Origin: Kappaphycus alvarezii
Taxonomy: Eukaryota; Rhodophyta; Florideophyceae; Gigartinales; Solieriaceae
Assembly (NCBI GenBank): GCA_002205965.3
Contig: NADL03000483.1
Coordinates: forward strand, 496,001-560,000
Direction: 5' to 3'
Length of the DNA stretch: 64,000 bases
Both the position numbers and the translations under genes were made by a program. The notes below the pieces were generated by a model that did not search any database, had not been told where the DNA came from, and was given only the letters and a program-made list of their open reading frames with translations. Shown here piece after piece: positions 1-11,779 of this stretch (position 1 is the first letter of the stretch; every line of letters begins with the position of its first letter).

Positions 1-1857
1 GCCTTCGACGAGCAGAAAATTTGTATAGTTCGCTTTCGAACGCTCGCATTTCGGCGTAATCGGATCCTTTCCCAATAATCTTGAGCAACACAGGCCTTGC
101 TCTGAGAAAGGACTCTAATACCTTTCGGCACTTGCGAACCGAGTATCGGAGGGTCTCACGGGCGTGACTGCTGTGCGAAAGAATCTTCTTGAAACTTCCA
201 ACTCCTCTTCTAATCTCTAATTTCCCCCAACGCTCATCCGTGACAACAGCAGTTGACGGGTCATACTGGCCTCCCTTCTATCTCCATATCTGTCTGTAGT
301 GCCCGGGTTGAACTAGAGCCAGCCTCTGCTGGACGAGATTCTTGATGACTGTTTCCGCTTGGCGAACCTTCTCCGGTTGTGAACTGAGTCCGGGCCTTCT
401 TCAGATCACATTCAGCCTTCCGCACATAATCTGCCAAAGCTGCATTCCAATCCTTAATTTCTTCGTCCAACGCGACTTCAACTTTCTATGGTTATGAAAG
501 ACTTCCATATATGGCTAACCTTATCAACCACTCTTCAAACCAGTCAACCGCTTTCACACAACCCTCAATTAACAGATCTGCTACGTGCGTTTGATCATTG
601 ATGCTTGTCACCCAGGATGTTTCGCAGCGAATGAATTGAGTGCATTTATGCACGACTGTGTGTTATCACTAGTGACCGCACAGAACGATCCAGAAAATTA
701 AAGTTGGATAACGCCAGTTCAAGTATCCTAACATATTCTTGAGCACCTGTTTTCCGAGACCCATGTACTCAGTGTGAATGAGAAAAATGTCACCGTCGAT
801 GCCAAAAGAGCCCCCAGTCTTCAGTAGGACATTTACACGGATTGTCTTTTGACATCCTCCCACCCGTCGAATATGACAGTCGCATACTTGGATTGAAGCA
901 AGGTCTTTATATCGTTCCGGACACTAGAATGTAGTTCGTTGTAGTAGTTGCTGAGATGGAACTCTGATAAGGCCCTGGCATTGGGAGTTGAGTTTCAATC
1001 CCGGGACAGACAAGTTCCATTAACTCCTCGTTCTGAACTGGTTGTCTTCCCTCTTAGACGGTCAAAGATATGAAAGGGACGTGCTCGAAGCACAATAACC
1101 TTCATTATTGCATCAATAAATTTCTTCTAAGTCTCTGTGCTCCATGATAGTGAGCGTCTATTTCGCCAAACTATTGAGGCATTTCTCTCGATGACCTCCG
1201 TCAACGCTTTACACCCTTAGAGCCGTCAAAACACTTGAGACAGGTCCCGACACTTGGGGTGGCTCAGATTGGCTCGAATAGGGTTGATTAGATCCGTACC
1301 GCTAGATGGGGGACCCGACTGTCTATGAGACCCTACGCCCTCCTAGATGATCTCAGCATCTTCCCCAAAGCTTTGTATCTAGCTGCTATCTCGTTTTGGA
1401 GTCTTAGTTTCATCCTGCGAGCTGAAGCGGCGTAGCAAGAGCTGAGTTTTCTCTTCCAAGGGAATCCTGCAAGGGATTTGATCTTAAAGCCTAGCAGGTG
1501 CCGCGTGAACCTACTGTGGCTACTAACATGAAATTTACTATCACAGAACCAGCAAAGTCTATAGTTCTGATCAGTATTTTCACCCTGCTTGCTGTACTTC
1601 CACGCTTTTCCACGCAGGCGCCTCCCAAAATGCAACAGCCTAGTAGATCCCACATCACATGAAAAGCTACGATATATCTCGACATCACCTTGACCACTGA
1701 TGGGGTTTCTAAACGAGCTGTTCTCTGCGATATGAAGTTCAGCTTGCCATAATGTATCCATCATTCCACGGTCAAATCCTGCACTTTTCAAGTTTTGAAG
1801 TCTTTGGTCTAAGTTCGTGGCCATACTTCCTCTGTAACCACTGGTATTTGGTGCCAT
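1..1857 (-). pseudogene. hAT-superfamily transposase remnant (BED finger plus DUF659-like), truncated by window start
   Basis: A degraded DNA-transposon transposase. The N-terminal ORF (1333-1857, 174 aa) has a BED-like zinc finger: a Trp before C-x2-C (CWFC), then a serine-rich turn and H-L. Further downstream on the minus strand, across several frames, I read VIFDGWEDVK near 840-870, the 'DGW' hallmark of DUF659/hAT transposases. At about 600-660 there is VTSDNTQSCINAL, matching the usual 'TDNxxxxxxA' block, followed by a DQTHVADLLIEGC-like stretch. Near 200-240 there is VTDERWGKLE. The frame changes and stops between these blocks show the gene is dead. The C-terminal dimerisation domain lies beyond position 1. 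Family assignment is good; subfamily is not resolved. Confidence 0.65.
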
Positions 1858-4068
1858 ATTAGCTTCTCTATCGTGTTCGGTTGTACTCCTTCCAGTTGAA
1901 ATTACTGCTCTACGCCGCTCTTCAAATGGACGTTCGGAAGCGCTCGAACTACAAATTTGCCCTTGAAGGGTTATGGTCGGAGTAAAGGCTTGCTATGGTA
2001 CATGCATTAGTAGACTACTGTGTCCTGGAACATTTTGGTGGAGAGCGGGGGTAATTTCTGTACGACGTCCAGTATAATCTTCCGCTCTGCTAGTTGATAA
2101 TGGCGCATTTACATCTTGAACAGCCGTGCGTGGTCCTGAAGTGTTTCGAGGGACTTTTTGATGTTTATTGAAAGGTGGCTGTTGTCTGAAAGAGAAAACG
2201 GGTAAAGATGTAGGGAAGAATATGGAACATAATCCGTTTGGCTCGTATAGTTTTCCATGTGCTGCGGCATTGATACGTTCAATTCTCTTGTTGCTGTCCC
2301 TAAGAAAGCTGTAGGATAGGCAGAAGAGGATGAGAAAGTGGTATCTTGTTGATAAAGAGAGATTGGGTTGCTCTTTGACGCACGTCTCGGGCTGGGACGG
2401 ATGCGGGACATTGTGAATTAGGAGTAGAGCTGATAGGAGTTTTGTCGTTCGCGATGGGTTGAGTGAACGGTTGTGTGTTACCCTGAGAACGGTGAGGTCA
2501 GCCATCGGGGTAAGTGTGAAAAGTATTGTAGAAAGAAAGGTTCGAGCGGACGGATTTTTTTCAGCGAAGTAGAAGCATGTGAGTGTGATGAAGCCTGGAG
2601 AGAATGGATTCGGACAAGAGCACGTTGGTTGAGGACGATGTTTCGCATCCAGGGACCAAGATTTCTGGGGACGGACATTTCGATGGAATTTCCATTGTAT
2701 TTCGGACCATTACATGGATACAAAAATTTGTCCGCTTTATCCTCGGGCTGAACGAAATGGACACTGTTTCTGATATGCCAAAAAACAAGCACGTTCTTGT
2801 CAGTCCTACGATTCCTACCAACTGTATCTTACCCATCGTAGGCTACAAGGTCATGGACACTTTCGTCAGAAAGCTTTCAGCCCGCAATTACTCTGGAAAT
2901 TACTTTCATACTTCTGTAATACGAGGAATTACAAAAGTTTTGTGCTGACCGTTATGGAAAAAAGAGATTTTAGAGGCCTTTCTATGCGCCGTGAAATCAA
3001 ATCGCAATTTCTGGGGGAGAGCTGAGCATGCAGTTGCCGCCGCCATGCCTCTCGATAGGAAAAAGATGTAGGGAGGAACCCCCTCGAATGATGCGCAAAG
3101 ATTGAGAGGTACAGCCACTACATGTTTAGAATGATTTGACGCCTGTTGATTGGTGCGAAGAGGCAAAAAAACTGTGGCACGTTGCTAAAATCTGGGGGGA
3201 GGCAGAACTGAGGGCCTCCCTCTTGCCCACCTCACCCCCTGAGTCTCCGGCAGGAAACCCCAACGTCAACATGCTGGCTCCCCTATCCAGCAGACTGGAT
3301 GGATATATGAAGTGGGGGTCAGCTTCGAAAAATGGCTACTTATGTTCTACAGTTCTGGATCTACGTTCCTGGGGTTCGAATCTGGTAGCTATCCTCTTTT
3401 TTCTTTTGTTGTGTGAGTTTTACTTGATTTCTATTCCTTCTGTCACTTTTTGGTTTGCTGCGAGGGCGCTGAGTTCCCCCATTGGGGGGTGACGTGAGGA
3501 TCACTTGTCGAAGTGTGTTCAATTTATTTTCCACGGTTAGTGTTTCATGTCTGTGCTGCCTTTAGTTGTGGATAGGGAGAGAAAAAGGAAAAAAGACGGA
3601 AAAAAGAAGAGGCGATCTGAGCAGTAAAACATTGTTTTTTGTGGGTAATCATTCATCGGTTTTGCGCGAGCAGGCGAAGTAGCAAAGTGTACAACTATTG
3701 CTGCCTTCCTTGCGGTCACCGTACCAGCCCCACCTTGACATCGTTCACCTCCCCATCTTGCACATTCTGTTCCCATTCGCCTTGACTTCTTCCCTCCCAT
3801 CGAGCGTTATCCTCGATCCCCCGACACCCCTCTAGACTACTTTCAGAAACTGTGGTCAATATTTCTCCAGTGATGTTTTAGGTGATCGATCGATGCGGCC
3901 AGGGGAGAGTGACAACACTCCAACATATACTGCAAACGGGCCGTTGACTCAGTACTTGGGCAGGCAGGCATCCCGAACAGGTCGAGCTTGACTAAACCGT
4001 TTCAGGGCCGAGATGGCTCTTCTTGGGCCCCTATCTCTACACCCCATATAGGAATATAATTTAGGGCA
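1858..4068. other. Region without a recognised gene
   Basis: This stretch holds a few overlapping ORFs of 80-170 codons on both strands, including 1993-2505 (-), 2109-2411 (-), 2604-2948 (+) and 3136-3492 (+). None has a motif I recognise. The Ser/Thr/Pro-rich 2109-2411 ORF (100 aa, minus) sits just upstream of the BED-finger ORF and could be a leader or N-terminal part of that transposase, but I see no direct support. Confidence 0.3.
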
Positions 4069-5200
4069 GTGGCAGAGAAATTCACTGAAGAAATGCGTGA
4101 GCGATACCTAGAAGAGCTAATGCTCGAGTTGGACACCATGATTCTCATGGCCGTTGAACATGACACCCATTTCTTGGAGCGGATCTACTTCTATACTTAT
4201 GAGTTAATTCAGTCGATCGAAATCATCGTTCGCGTGGCTCCTGATTTCGGTGGCCAAGTTATTGGCCAAGAAATCGGAGCTTGGTTGCACTCTATGTATG
4301 CTTTTTTAGAGGCGTTGCGGTCGGCCATGGCGAGTCCCGAGAACTACTTAAGCAAGGGAATTTTTATAGAGTGTCCGGCATAGCGCGTTACTGCGGCTTA
4401 GAGGTCCGGGACGGCACAAAGTTCAGTCATAACAACTCATTCGGCGCGCAAGCAAAGACTCGTTCCGGCCAACATGCTATATATTTTTGGAGGAGTTGCG
4501 TCGCGTGACGATGCGCCGAGAGAGTATTGAAAACTAGACTCTGGGGCAGCTGCTAGCTCGCATCGATATTATGCTGGCCAACAAATAGTCGGCCATATAA
4601 CCAGAGTGCTGTAGGTCTGGGGAAATTCCGGCAATATTAATGACTTTGCTCGTCAGATTGACTACTCGCGCAATTTTGAAGAGATCATCGTTCGCGAAGC
4701 TGATCGGTTGACTTCTGCTCTTGATCAAGCTCGCTAGGGTTAAAAGGAGATCGGAAGTGAGTCTGGCCATATATGCGGTGAGTTGAACGCAGTACGCAAT
4801 CAGGTAGCCGATGCGCGCAGCTTGGAGGAAGTGGACGTGCGTGGTCGCAGGAAGGAGGAGGATAATACGAGTTTTCGTACAGAACTGGCTCTCTCGCACT
4901 TCTCTCGTGCAATATTCCAAAGTGTCGGTCGAATAGCGGGAGCAACATACGGCCACTATGGGGCGTCATGAAACGGCCGAGAAGAATATTCGCTCGCTTC
5001 GGGCTGATCTCAACTTCTGGCGTTCTTAGTTCGCTTCGATGGTCGCGTTTAATGCCCAACCGGTCTCCTCTCCGACCTATTTTGCTTCGAGTGCTACAGT
5101 AGGTGATCATGGTCTCAGTGTTCTTTTACCTCTTCAATCAACTCGCAAGGCTCCTCAAACTCTGATGGCCGACAAACGTAACCCGTATAACTCATAGAAG
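4069..5200 (+). pseudogene. Gag-like coiled-coil remnant (tentative)
   Basis: The first ORF (4069-4383; first ATG at about 4093) encodes an acidic, helical 90-100 aa product with leucine/isoleucine spacing. After a break, plus-strand frames continue with READRLTSALDQAR near 4690, LNAVRNQVADARSLEE near 4785 and AEKNIRSLRADLNFW near 4980, again typical of coiled coil, then a Ser/Pro-rich stretch from 5040. Helical coiled coil followed by low-complexity sequence, with no enzyme domain, fits a retrotransposon Gag, but structural proteins look the same. No CCHC knuckle was found. It lies on the opposite strand to the neighbouring chromovirus pol, so if it is gag it belongs to a different element. 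Confidence 0.25.
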
Positions 5201-5764
5201 GTAAGCGAAGGGTTAGGGTTTAGAAATGCGTTGGCCAAATTGACATGATCAACTTTCCGATGTCGATGTGTTTCCATGACCATTGATGTTTGGCCAAGCT
5301 TCCTTTTCATCTTTCCCCGTTCAACTTTTTTAAGTCTCCGTCTTCCATGGCTCACGGGCAATATTCCTCAACATCAAAACTGCGGCCAACCTCGACATCA
5401 AAATCAACTCTTCTATGTTCAAACCCGCATTTAATCTCAAGTTGGCCGATCCACGAACCAAAATTGTTTCTCCAGCTTGTTAGTGGTTGAAGTTAGTACG
5501 TGCGTAACCTTATGGTTAGTATACTTATTAGTGATTAATATCCTTCGCTTAGTGAGGGAACCTGGCCTCTCTTTTTCGCGTGCGCATACGAACTATGCTC
5601 CGATCAGGAAAGGCTGTCATGCTTAATTGCCCCTAAAGTGTGCTACTACGCTGTATGCACGTAGAACTACCTTTATTTACAAATTAACCTTTAATTAGAG
5701 TCTAGTTTCCGGCGCCTTGCATTATGGACGTCGAGACTACAGCGGCATCCTACTTAAGGCTCGG

Positions 5765-6255
5765 GGGACTTCAGTCCCTCTACTGTAAACATAAAAGAAG
5801 AGAGCCCCAAAAGGAAACCTTTTGCCCACCCCCGACAGCAGACCGGCGGAGTTCACTAGGCGTCCCTAGTTGAAGTGATTCGCAAGCTGCGCGCTGTCAC
5901 ACCCACTCCAGCTAGACCATTTTCTTAGCTGCGGCCGTAGTATTCGCTACTACCTGCGTTCTGTGCTCGGAGTAGGCACATAGCCGATACTACCTTGGTT
6001 CGGCATGGCCGGAATAGTCACGATACCCGTCCTTTACTAAATCGTAATTAAGGCATCATCCAGTGGGTCATCCCACTATACTTCGGATTAAACCTCTGTT
6101 GCAGGAAATTCTAGGGCGTTATTTGGTGCCCATAAGCGCGACCCATGGTCCGCGCTGCCCCGCTAGTTCCGCAAGCTCGTCTTTGTAATCAACAATGATT
6201 GGTCTCTTGAAGGAAGCTCCGCTTCCTTCTTCTCCATTGTAGTGACCCCAGGTCA
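5765..6255. repeat. Cluster of short hairpins, origin unknown
   Basis: Within about 490 bp I count six compact inverted repeats with loops of 2-5 nt: 5765-5778 (gggac/gtccc), 5855-5870 (actagg/cctagt), 5937-5953 (gtagta/tactac), 6062-6077 (agtggg/cccact), 6209-6229 (9-bp stem, loop tcc) and 6243-6255 (tgacc/ggtca). The 9-bp hairpin is itself enclosed by acaatg (6192-6197) and cattgt (6235-6240). No ORF explains the block. It lies just past the LTR edge of the chromovirus, so it may be LTR sequence, or an insertion carrying a structured RNA. Confidence 0.45.
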
Positions 6256-6657
6256 TTTTACTACAGTTAGTACATCAGTGTAAATTGCAGTCCGGTAATC
6301 TCCACTCGCTGAACATGTCATACCAAAAGTTTTTGCTCGTTCCATGTTCCATTCCTTCGTTCCACAGTCCACGCACTAAAAAGGGAGGCGAATTCACTCT
6401 TTATGACCATAATATTGTGGTTTTGACTCTATATATCATATTTTACCGAGCGTGATAAGGTGGACCAAGAACTAGTCAACAAACATATGAAAGAACCAAA
6501 GCAAAGCGAAACGTACATGCTAAGCAAAAAAAGAAAGCAGAGCAAAAAAAACATTGCAACCAAATACATATATAATAAAAGAGGTTTCACACACACTTTT
6601 GGCCGTCACTGCCAAACCGTCCGCACATTGGCCATTATTCGCGTGCACACTCCGACA

Positions 6658-6672
6658 TCCTTCCCCTTTCTT
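6658..6672 (-). promoter_or_regulatory. Polypurine tract and LTR edge of the chromovirus
   Basis: On the minus strand aagaaaggggaagga is followed at once by TGTCGGAGTG. A purine run immediately before TG is the normal plus-strand primer site and start of a 3' LTR, and it is correctly placed just downstream of the pol gene that ends at 6701. The LTR would run from 6657 towards lower coordinates. Its far end, and the matching 5' LTR, were not found in the window. Confidence 0.5.
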
Positions 6673-6700
6673 GTTTCTCTTGCCATGGCGCTTCCTTTTT

Positions 6701-9440
6701 TTATCGTCCCCTTGACAATAAGAGTACCATGACCAAGAGAATTTGTATGACCAGTGTTTCTATGTCAGTACCATCATGAGACTCACCAACGCGGGCAAGC
6801 AAGGAACGGAAATAGGAAATCAAAAGGCTATACAGGTTTCTCCCCTTCTCCTGCACTCGTGCCCCGCGGACGCTTTCGTCGGTCGACTTGATATCTGCGA
6901 GCAAGATAATCGGAGACCAATTCGTTTGGGATATTGAAGCCCTCTCCAAAGTGGTTTCGTCGTACCCGTACCACTTGATGTGGAGGTACATTTGGCCATC
7001 TTCGTAATAATAGTTGTCATGAATACGGCCCACAGCGTACTAGTCACCAAAGTCCTCGGGGGCGTCCTCTTCCCTTGCATCAGTGCCAATGTTTGCGAAT
7101 AGCTTTGCGGCTTCTGTTGAGGACGCGCGAAAGCGTGAGAAGTGAACGTGCTTAGGCCAGAGTGACGGGCAGATTCGGTCCTAGTTGACAAATTCAAACA
7201 CCCATCGCGGTTAAGGATGAAGGTTCGGCCATCATTTAAAAGGACTTTGTACGGTTCTCGTGCGTGATATTCCAGTTTTCTTGGACTATATCCAGGTTTG
7301 TCCAAGTACACCTAGTCACCAGTGTGAAGTCTTTTGTTGGTTAAGCGGACTTCTTTGTCGAATTCACGCTGATAATGGTCTTCTGTCTTCTGAAGGGGAC
7401 CGTAGGCCGACTGTACAGTTTTGTCAAGCCCCGGAATGAAATCAGTCCTCGATTTTGCCCTCCGCTGAGCTCTACTTGTTACACTGTGATGAAACGAAAA
7501 TTCAAGCGATGGGTGACTAAGCGTCAATTCGAAAGGTTTAATGTTAGTTGAACAATAGACATGGCACTTGTATGCGAACCTGAGTGCGTCCGCTTATGAA
7601 TTTCAGCCCGACTGATGTTCGTTCTCTACCCTCACAAACATGGCGGCCAAAATTCTGTTGTAAATTTCCACTTGACCATAATTCTGCGGATGGTAAGTTT
7701 TCGTGAAGTTGTTGGCCCTTGCAATTGAAGGCGTTCAGCCTAAAAAATTGGCCAAAAACTGCTTTCCATTTTCTGTCAAGACAGTTTCCGATGGCCCATA
7801 CTTTACAGTAATGCCCAATAGTTGCAAAAACAACAGCCACCTTGTAAGTAGAGATGAAATCTAGGGGACAACAGGTGTGAGTTTTGAAAAGCGGCAAGTT
7901 ATGAACAACAGAACCTTTTCGCCGAATTTGGTCTCCAGAAGGGCTCCTAATAAATTCATAGCGACGGACTTTGACTGTTTTGAGGACAGGTTCCTTACCT
8001 TTTCGGAACAATCTGATAGAATATGTGTCCAATGTTATGTCAAGCATATGGACTCCTATATTCTCGTTTGACCAGGATGCACTGCTAGCAAACGTTATGC
8101 GATAACTTCAGGACTCAAGCGTGCAATTATTTCGAAAGCATAATCTGACTCAGACCATCGATTGGACTTTGTCGCCTCTAGACTCCATCCTCTCATTCAA
8201 AGAAAGCAGGTTCGGCGTCGCGGTTGTTTGGCCAAAAATGTCGACGAAAATCATCGTTCTTCTGTTTTTCTATCACTTTACCGTGAGTGATGAGGCTCTG
8301 TTGCTCCTCTTTCATACGGCCACCTTCCTACTCTTGTTCACACGGTGCAGTACGGATGCAGTCCGCATACTTATGTTCCAAGCTGATAAATGGATCCAAG
8401 TCCTCCGGATCCACCATATCCTCCTCCCAAATTGTGTCGGTGACAAAACGTTGTCGGCATCGGCGACGAGTCGTGGGTAACGCAACATGAAAGGATAATA
8501 TATGGATTTCATCATCAATCAGTCGGTCATGATTATCTTCTTGTGGCCGTTTAAAGCGTGAAAAAGCATCTGGAACTTGGGTTACTCTTCCCAGTTTGTA
8601 CACAATAGCGAACTCAAACTCTGCCATACGTAACTTCTAACTAATCAATCGACTAGATGAGCAGTACAACCCATGAGCCATTTCAATGCGTTCTGGTTAA
8701 TTCTGACAGTGAATTTTGTTCCTTCGATGTACGGTCGAAGGTTTTTTATCGGCCAAACTACTGCTAAAAACTCTCTTTCTATGGCCGATAATTACACGCA
8801 GCGCTGGTCAATACACGTGAACATACCACAACAGTTAGATACTCTCCATCTTCTTGTTCCTGTAATAAAGGGCACCCACTTGCGTCCGTATCCAATATAT
8901 AGTGACGGCCGAGTCTTGGCAGAACCAAGATCGGAGGGAACGCTGAAGCATCCATCAACATCTCAAAGACTTCTCTTATTCGGCAGTATGGTTATCAAAG
9001 TGTTCGGGGTCTGCGGCCTTGCGCAACATCCCCATAAGGGGTGGAGCAATCTCAGCGAATCCTTTCACAAACCATCTCTAGTAGTTGCACGCTCAGACAA
9101 AAGACAGCAGATCCGTGAAATTGCGGGGAAAAAGGGATTACGAAACAGATTTCTTGTTGTCCATGGCCACCTGTAATTTTCCCGGGTGACGACATGACTA
9201 AGATAGTTCACAGAGGAGTAGAATAAAAAGCACTTCTTCAACTTCAAAAAGAAGGTGGAAGATTTGAGCAGCGTGGGTAATTAATCTAAATGTCCTTTGT
9301 GTTCTTTCATGATCTTTACGAACACGAGAACATCATCCATGTATACAGTGCACGACTTTAGGATAGCACCATCCCTAAAAATTGACGTTCAAAGGCAACG
9401 ACCGGACCGTTTTCAATTATTCTTACGTTGCCATAACTGT
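6701..9440 (-). pseudogene. Ty3/gypsy chromovirus pol: RT, RNase H, integrase, chromodomain
   Basis: In element order: the RT active site YMDD (9332-9343, in CTVYMDDVLVF), the RT end (KKCFLFYSSVNYLSHVV, about 9200-9247), the connection/RNase H start with LPRLGRHYILDTDASG (8900-8961), the RNase H end with YKLGRVTQVPDAFSRF (8545-8627), integrase core pieces (VLTENGKQF near 7760 and TYHPQNYGQVEIYNR near 7670), the integrase C-terminal SH3-like part (7200-7527) and a chromodomain (YLHIKWYGYDETT, 6895-7033). In the integrase, the usual T-D-N-G is T-E-N-G, so one catalytic Asp is lost. A single in-frame stop lies at about 7310, and the chromodomain is in a different frame from the SH3-like part. 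The RT N-terminus, protease and gag are missing; the Tc1 remnant lies beyond. Confidence 0.85.
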
Positions 9441-9656
9441 AATATGAACTGAAAGAAAGGGCCGAAAGCCAGTTGATAATTGGCTACTTAAGTAAGAGTC
9501 AACAGTAAATAATAAAAACAAATGTGCGACATTAGACTAGCCACACATAGCTAAATCTACTTAACAAGCCAGTTTAAAATTGTCTTTGCCTTCTAAAGTA
9601 CTGCAATTAGCATCTTCGAACACTCCCTTCACTCCTGCACTCAACCAGTACCCGAA

Positions 9657-10640
9657 AAAGTGGCCAAGGGGAAGCAACTTGACGAAAAGGAAAAGGAAGT
9701 AATCCTGGCTTTGGCGAAGGAGGGACGGAGCAGTCGGGCAGTTGACAAACGGTTTAATCGAGACAAAATGTTATCTCAAGGTTTCTTATCAATCCTGACT
9801 GCTACGGAAAAAACAGCAACCCCCAAAATAACAAGAAAATATCGCCACCCGGTGTTATTTCGCTTCTTAGGAGTGTCTCTAACACTGGTGCATCAGCATT
9901 CTCACTTAAACCTGAACTGAATTTGCCAGTCGGAAAGCGCCAGGTTCAGAGGATTTTATAGAACTCAGAGCGCTTGGTCTACTCCAAGGTAAAAACGGAG
10001 CCACTTTTAACAAGGGCGCACAAGTGGAGGCGTTTAGAATGGGCAAGGTTACATCACAACAAGAAAGAATAAGAATGGAGTCTTGTAGTCTGGTCTGATG
10101 AAAAAATTTAATTGTGATGTACTGGACAGGTTCCTCCACTACTGGCATGACATTACTAAAAAAGTTTTTATATCGAAACGAAGAGTTGGTGGGGGAGGTT
10201 TGTTGGTGTGGGGCTGTTTTTCTGGCTCCGTCTTTTCAAATTTGGCTGTGCTGCAAGGGAACCAGATTCAATCAAGTACTGCTCTACTTTGGTTTACAGG
10301 AACGGGCTTTATACCCTCCATATGGTTTGGAATTATGGTTCTAATGGCATTACATTCATTAAAAAAGTTCCATCCAAATATTATGCAGAATCAAATTCAA
10401 GGGTGGCTACGCTAAGTCGCGCACTGTACCAACCACGTTTGCCAGCCTACTGCGGACTAAATAAAAGAGAGATTACGCAACCAAAAGACTGTAATTAAAC
10501 TACAAAACACTCGAATTGAATTACAGCGTGAAAATCATTGAAGAATTCTGCATTGTCGCATGAGAGAAATTGCAAAATTATGGTTTTTTAGTGAAGTGCT
10601 TTTTAGCGAAACTTAAGAGGTATTACAGGTCACCGGGGGA
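9657..10640 (+). pseudogene. Tc1/mariner transposase remnant
   Basis: The N-terminal helix-turn-helix reads KGKQLDEKEKEVILALAKEG (9663-9725), typical of Tc1-like transposases. After frame changes there is RAHKWRRLEWARLHHNKKE, then WSLVVWSDEKKFNCD around 10075-10115, which carries the first catalytic Asp of the DDE/D triad. Next comes GGGLLVWGCFSGSVFSNLAVLQG (10185-10260), a near-canonical Tc1 block split over two overlapping frames. A diverged FGIMVLMALHSLKKF segment stands where the second Asp block belongs. At least three frame breaks make it non-functional. I could not identify terminal inverted repeats with confidence. Confidence 0.75.
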
Positions 10641-10712
10641 AGAATTGGGGTGTTTTATGATTGAATAATTGGTTACTGGTCACCGTGTAGGATACTCCGG
10701 GCCACAAACCGG

Positions 10713-10779
10713 CCATATCTTTCAAATATTAAATCACCCACATTTCCCCCTGAAATGAACACTGCAGATAAAAGTAATA
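10713..10779 (+). repeat. Left copy of a diverged direct repeat
   Basis: Begins ccatatctttcaaatatt and includes cacccacatttccccct. A related segment occurs in the same orientation at 11161-11230. The two flank the beta-family tail between them, as an expanded target duplication or a flanking repeat would. Confidence 0.45.
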
Positions 10780-10849
10780 CGTGTGCCACTTTTTTGTAAA
10801 ATTGGCGCGTTTTTTACTTGCAATTGCATGGAGTTGCAGTTTTTGATCA

Positions 10850-11145
10850 TTCTGTATTACGCTTCAGATTCCAACCTCTGGTCTTCGACTCCCTCGGTGC
10901 CCCTTCTCCGGATACCGCATTATTTATCGAAGAGTTTTTGTGCCACGTGTAGCCACGAAATGCCACACCTCGGACGCTACGATTCGCACACGCATCTACC
11001 AGCGTATCAGTTGCACTTGTGGTCGTCAGTGGCTATGGCCATCATATCGCGGGCCCCACTGCACGTGACCGATGTGGTCCATCCAGTTAGCTCGTAACTG
11101 AATAGTCGGTCAGTCGGTGTAACACTCAAGATAAGTAAAAAGAGT
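10850..11145 (+). pseudogene. Beta-family non-LTR retrotransposon, C-terminal tail
   Basis: Reads FQPLVFDSLGAPSPDTALFIEEF (about 10870-10940), then a stop, then in another frame RTRIYQR and AMAIISRAPLHVTDVVHP, ending near 11097. The minus-strand ORF at 43872-44321 has the same tail almost residue for residue, and the sequence after the stop (aatagtcggtcagtcggtg, then acactcaagataagta) is also shared, so the copies share a 3' UTR. Only the last 80 codons or so are present: a strongly 5'-truncated insertion. Confidence 0.6.
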
Positions 11146-11160
11146 ATAAGATTCTCTCAC

Positions 11161-11230
11161 CATATCTTTCAAATATTTTAATAAACTACCCCACATTTCC
11201 CTCTTCACTAAAAGAGAATAAAGATCCTTA
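11161..11230 (+). repeat. Right copy of the diverged direct repeat
   Basis: Partner of 10713-10779: shares ccatatctttcaaatatt, a short AT-rich stretch and ccccacatttccct, with small gaps and substitutions. Confidence 0.45.
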
Positions 11231-11336
11231 CAGTGTTACATTACAGTACAATTGCAGTTTACTGATGCCCTGAAGTTACGGTAGTTCAATTCCAGAATTT
11301 TAGGTATGCGTAATCCCTGTAATATCATGGGTCCAG

Positions 11337-11758
11337 TGCAGGACCGACTATGTTGCTAGCTAAGTGCTAACCGGGTAGTCCGTTGGCCACGTGCACAGGT
11401 GTGCGGGACACCATAGCTTCGCCAGAGACGACCAGATCGTGTAAACTAATGCGCCAATAAATTCTCGTTCTGACAACACACCGTACTGTGGCATGAAGCA
11501 TCTTAGCAATGCGTGGGTGGAGATCCTCTGTGAAGAGGATAGTAGCGGGGAAGGCGAAACCAGGGAATCAAAAGCTAGCGGTTGGAAATCGAAGTTGGGG
11601 GCCTGTGTGGGGTTGTCGGAAGGGGGCGGGAGTCGACGCGACAGTTTGCGTTCCAGGTCAGTGACCTTGTTGCGGTGCGCAACTGAAGCAGAACTCAGCA
11701 TGTGGCGGGGCACGGCATAGAATAGACGCGGCACACGTGCCAAACTGCAAGGCTGCAC
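11337..11758 (-). pseudogene. Beta-family non-LTR tail
   Basis: The 132-aa ORF contains KVTDLERKLSRRLPPPS, then FDFQPLAFDSL and a shifted remnant of the RTRIYQR/WSS block. KLSRR followed by F-x-F-x-P-L is the beta signature, also seen at 43.9-44.5 kb and 53.8 kb. The 3' flank (11337-11372, including gctagctaagtgctaacc) recurs at 18245-18281. It is truncated upstream, where the alpha copy begins in the same orientation. Confidence 0.6.
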
Positions 11759-11779
11759 TTTTGGTGTACAGCCGGGTCT

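Noticed and set aside
1993..2505. 170-codon minus ORF as a gene
   Set aside because: No motif, and it overlaps other ORFs in all frames; not enough to call.
3365..3400. ggttcgaatc as a tRNA T-loop
   Set aside because: No acceptor stem, D-arm or anticodon arm could be placed around it.
5660..6260. Nuclear copy of organelle rRNA
   Set aside because: Hairpin-rich, but I recognise no conserved rRNA segment; kept as an unexplained block.
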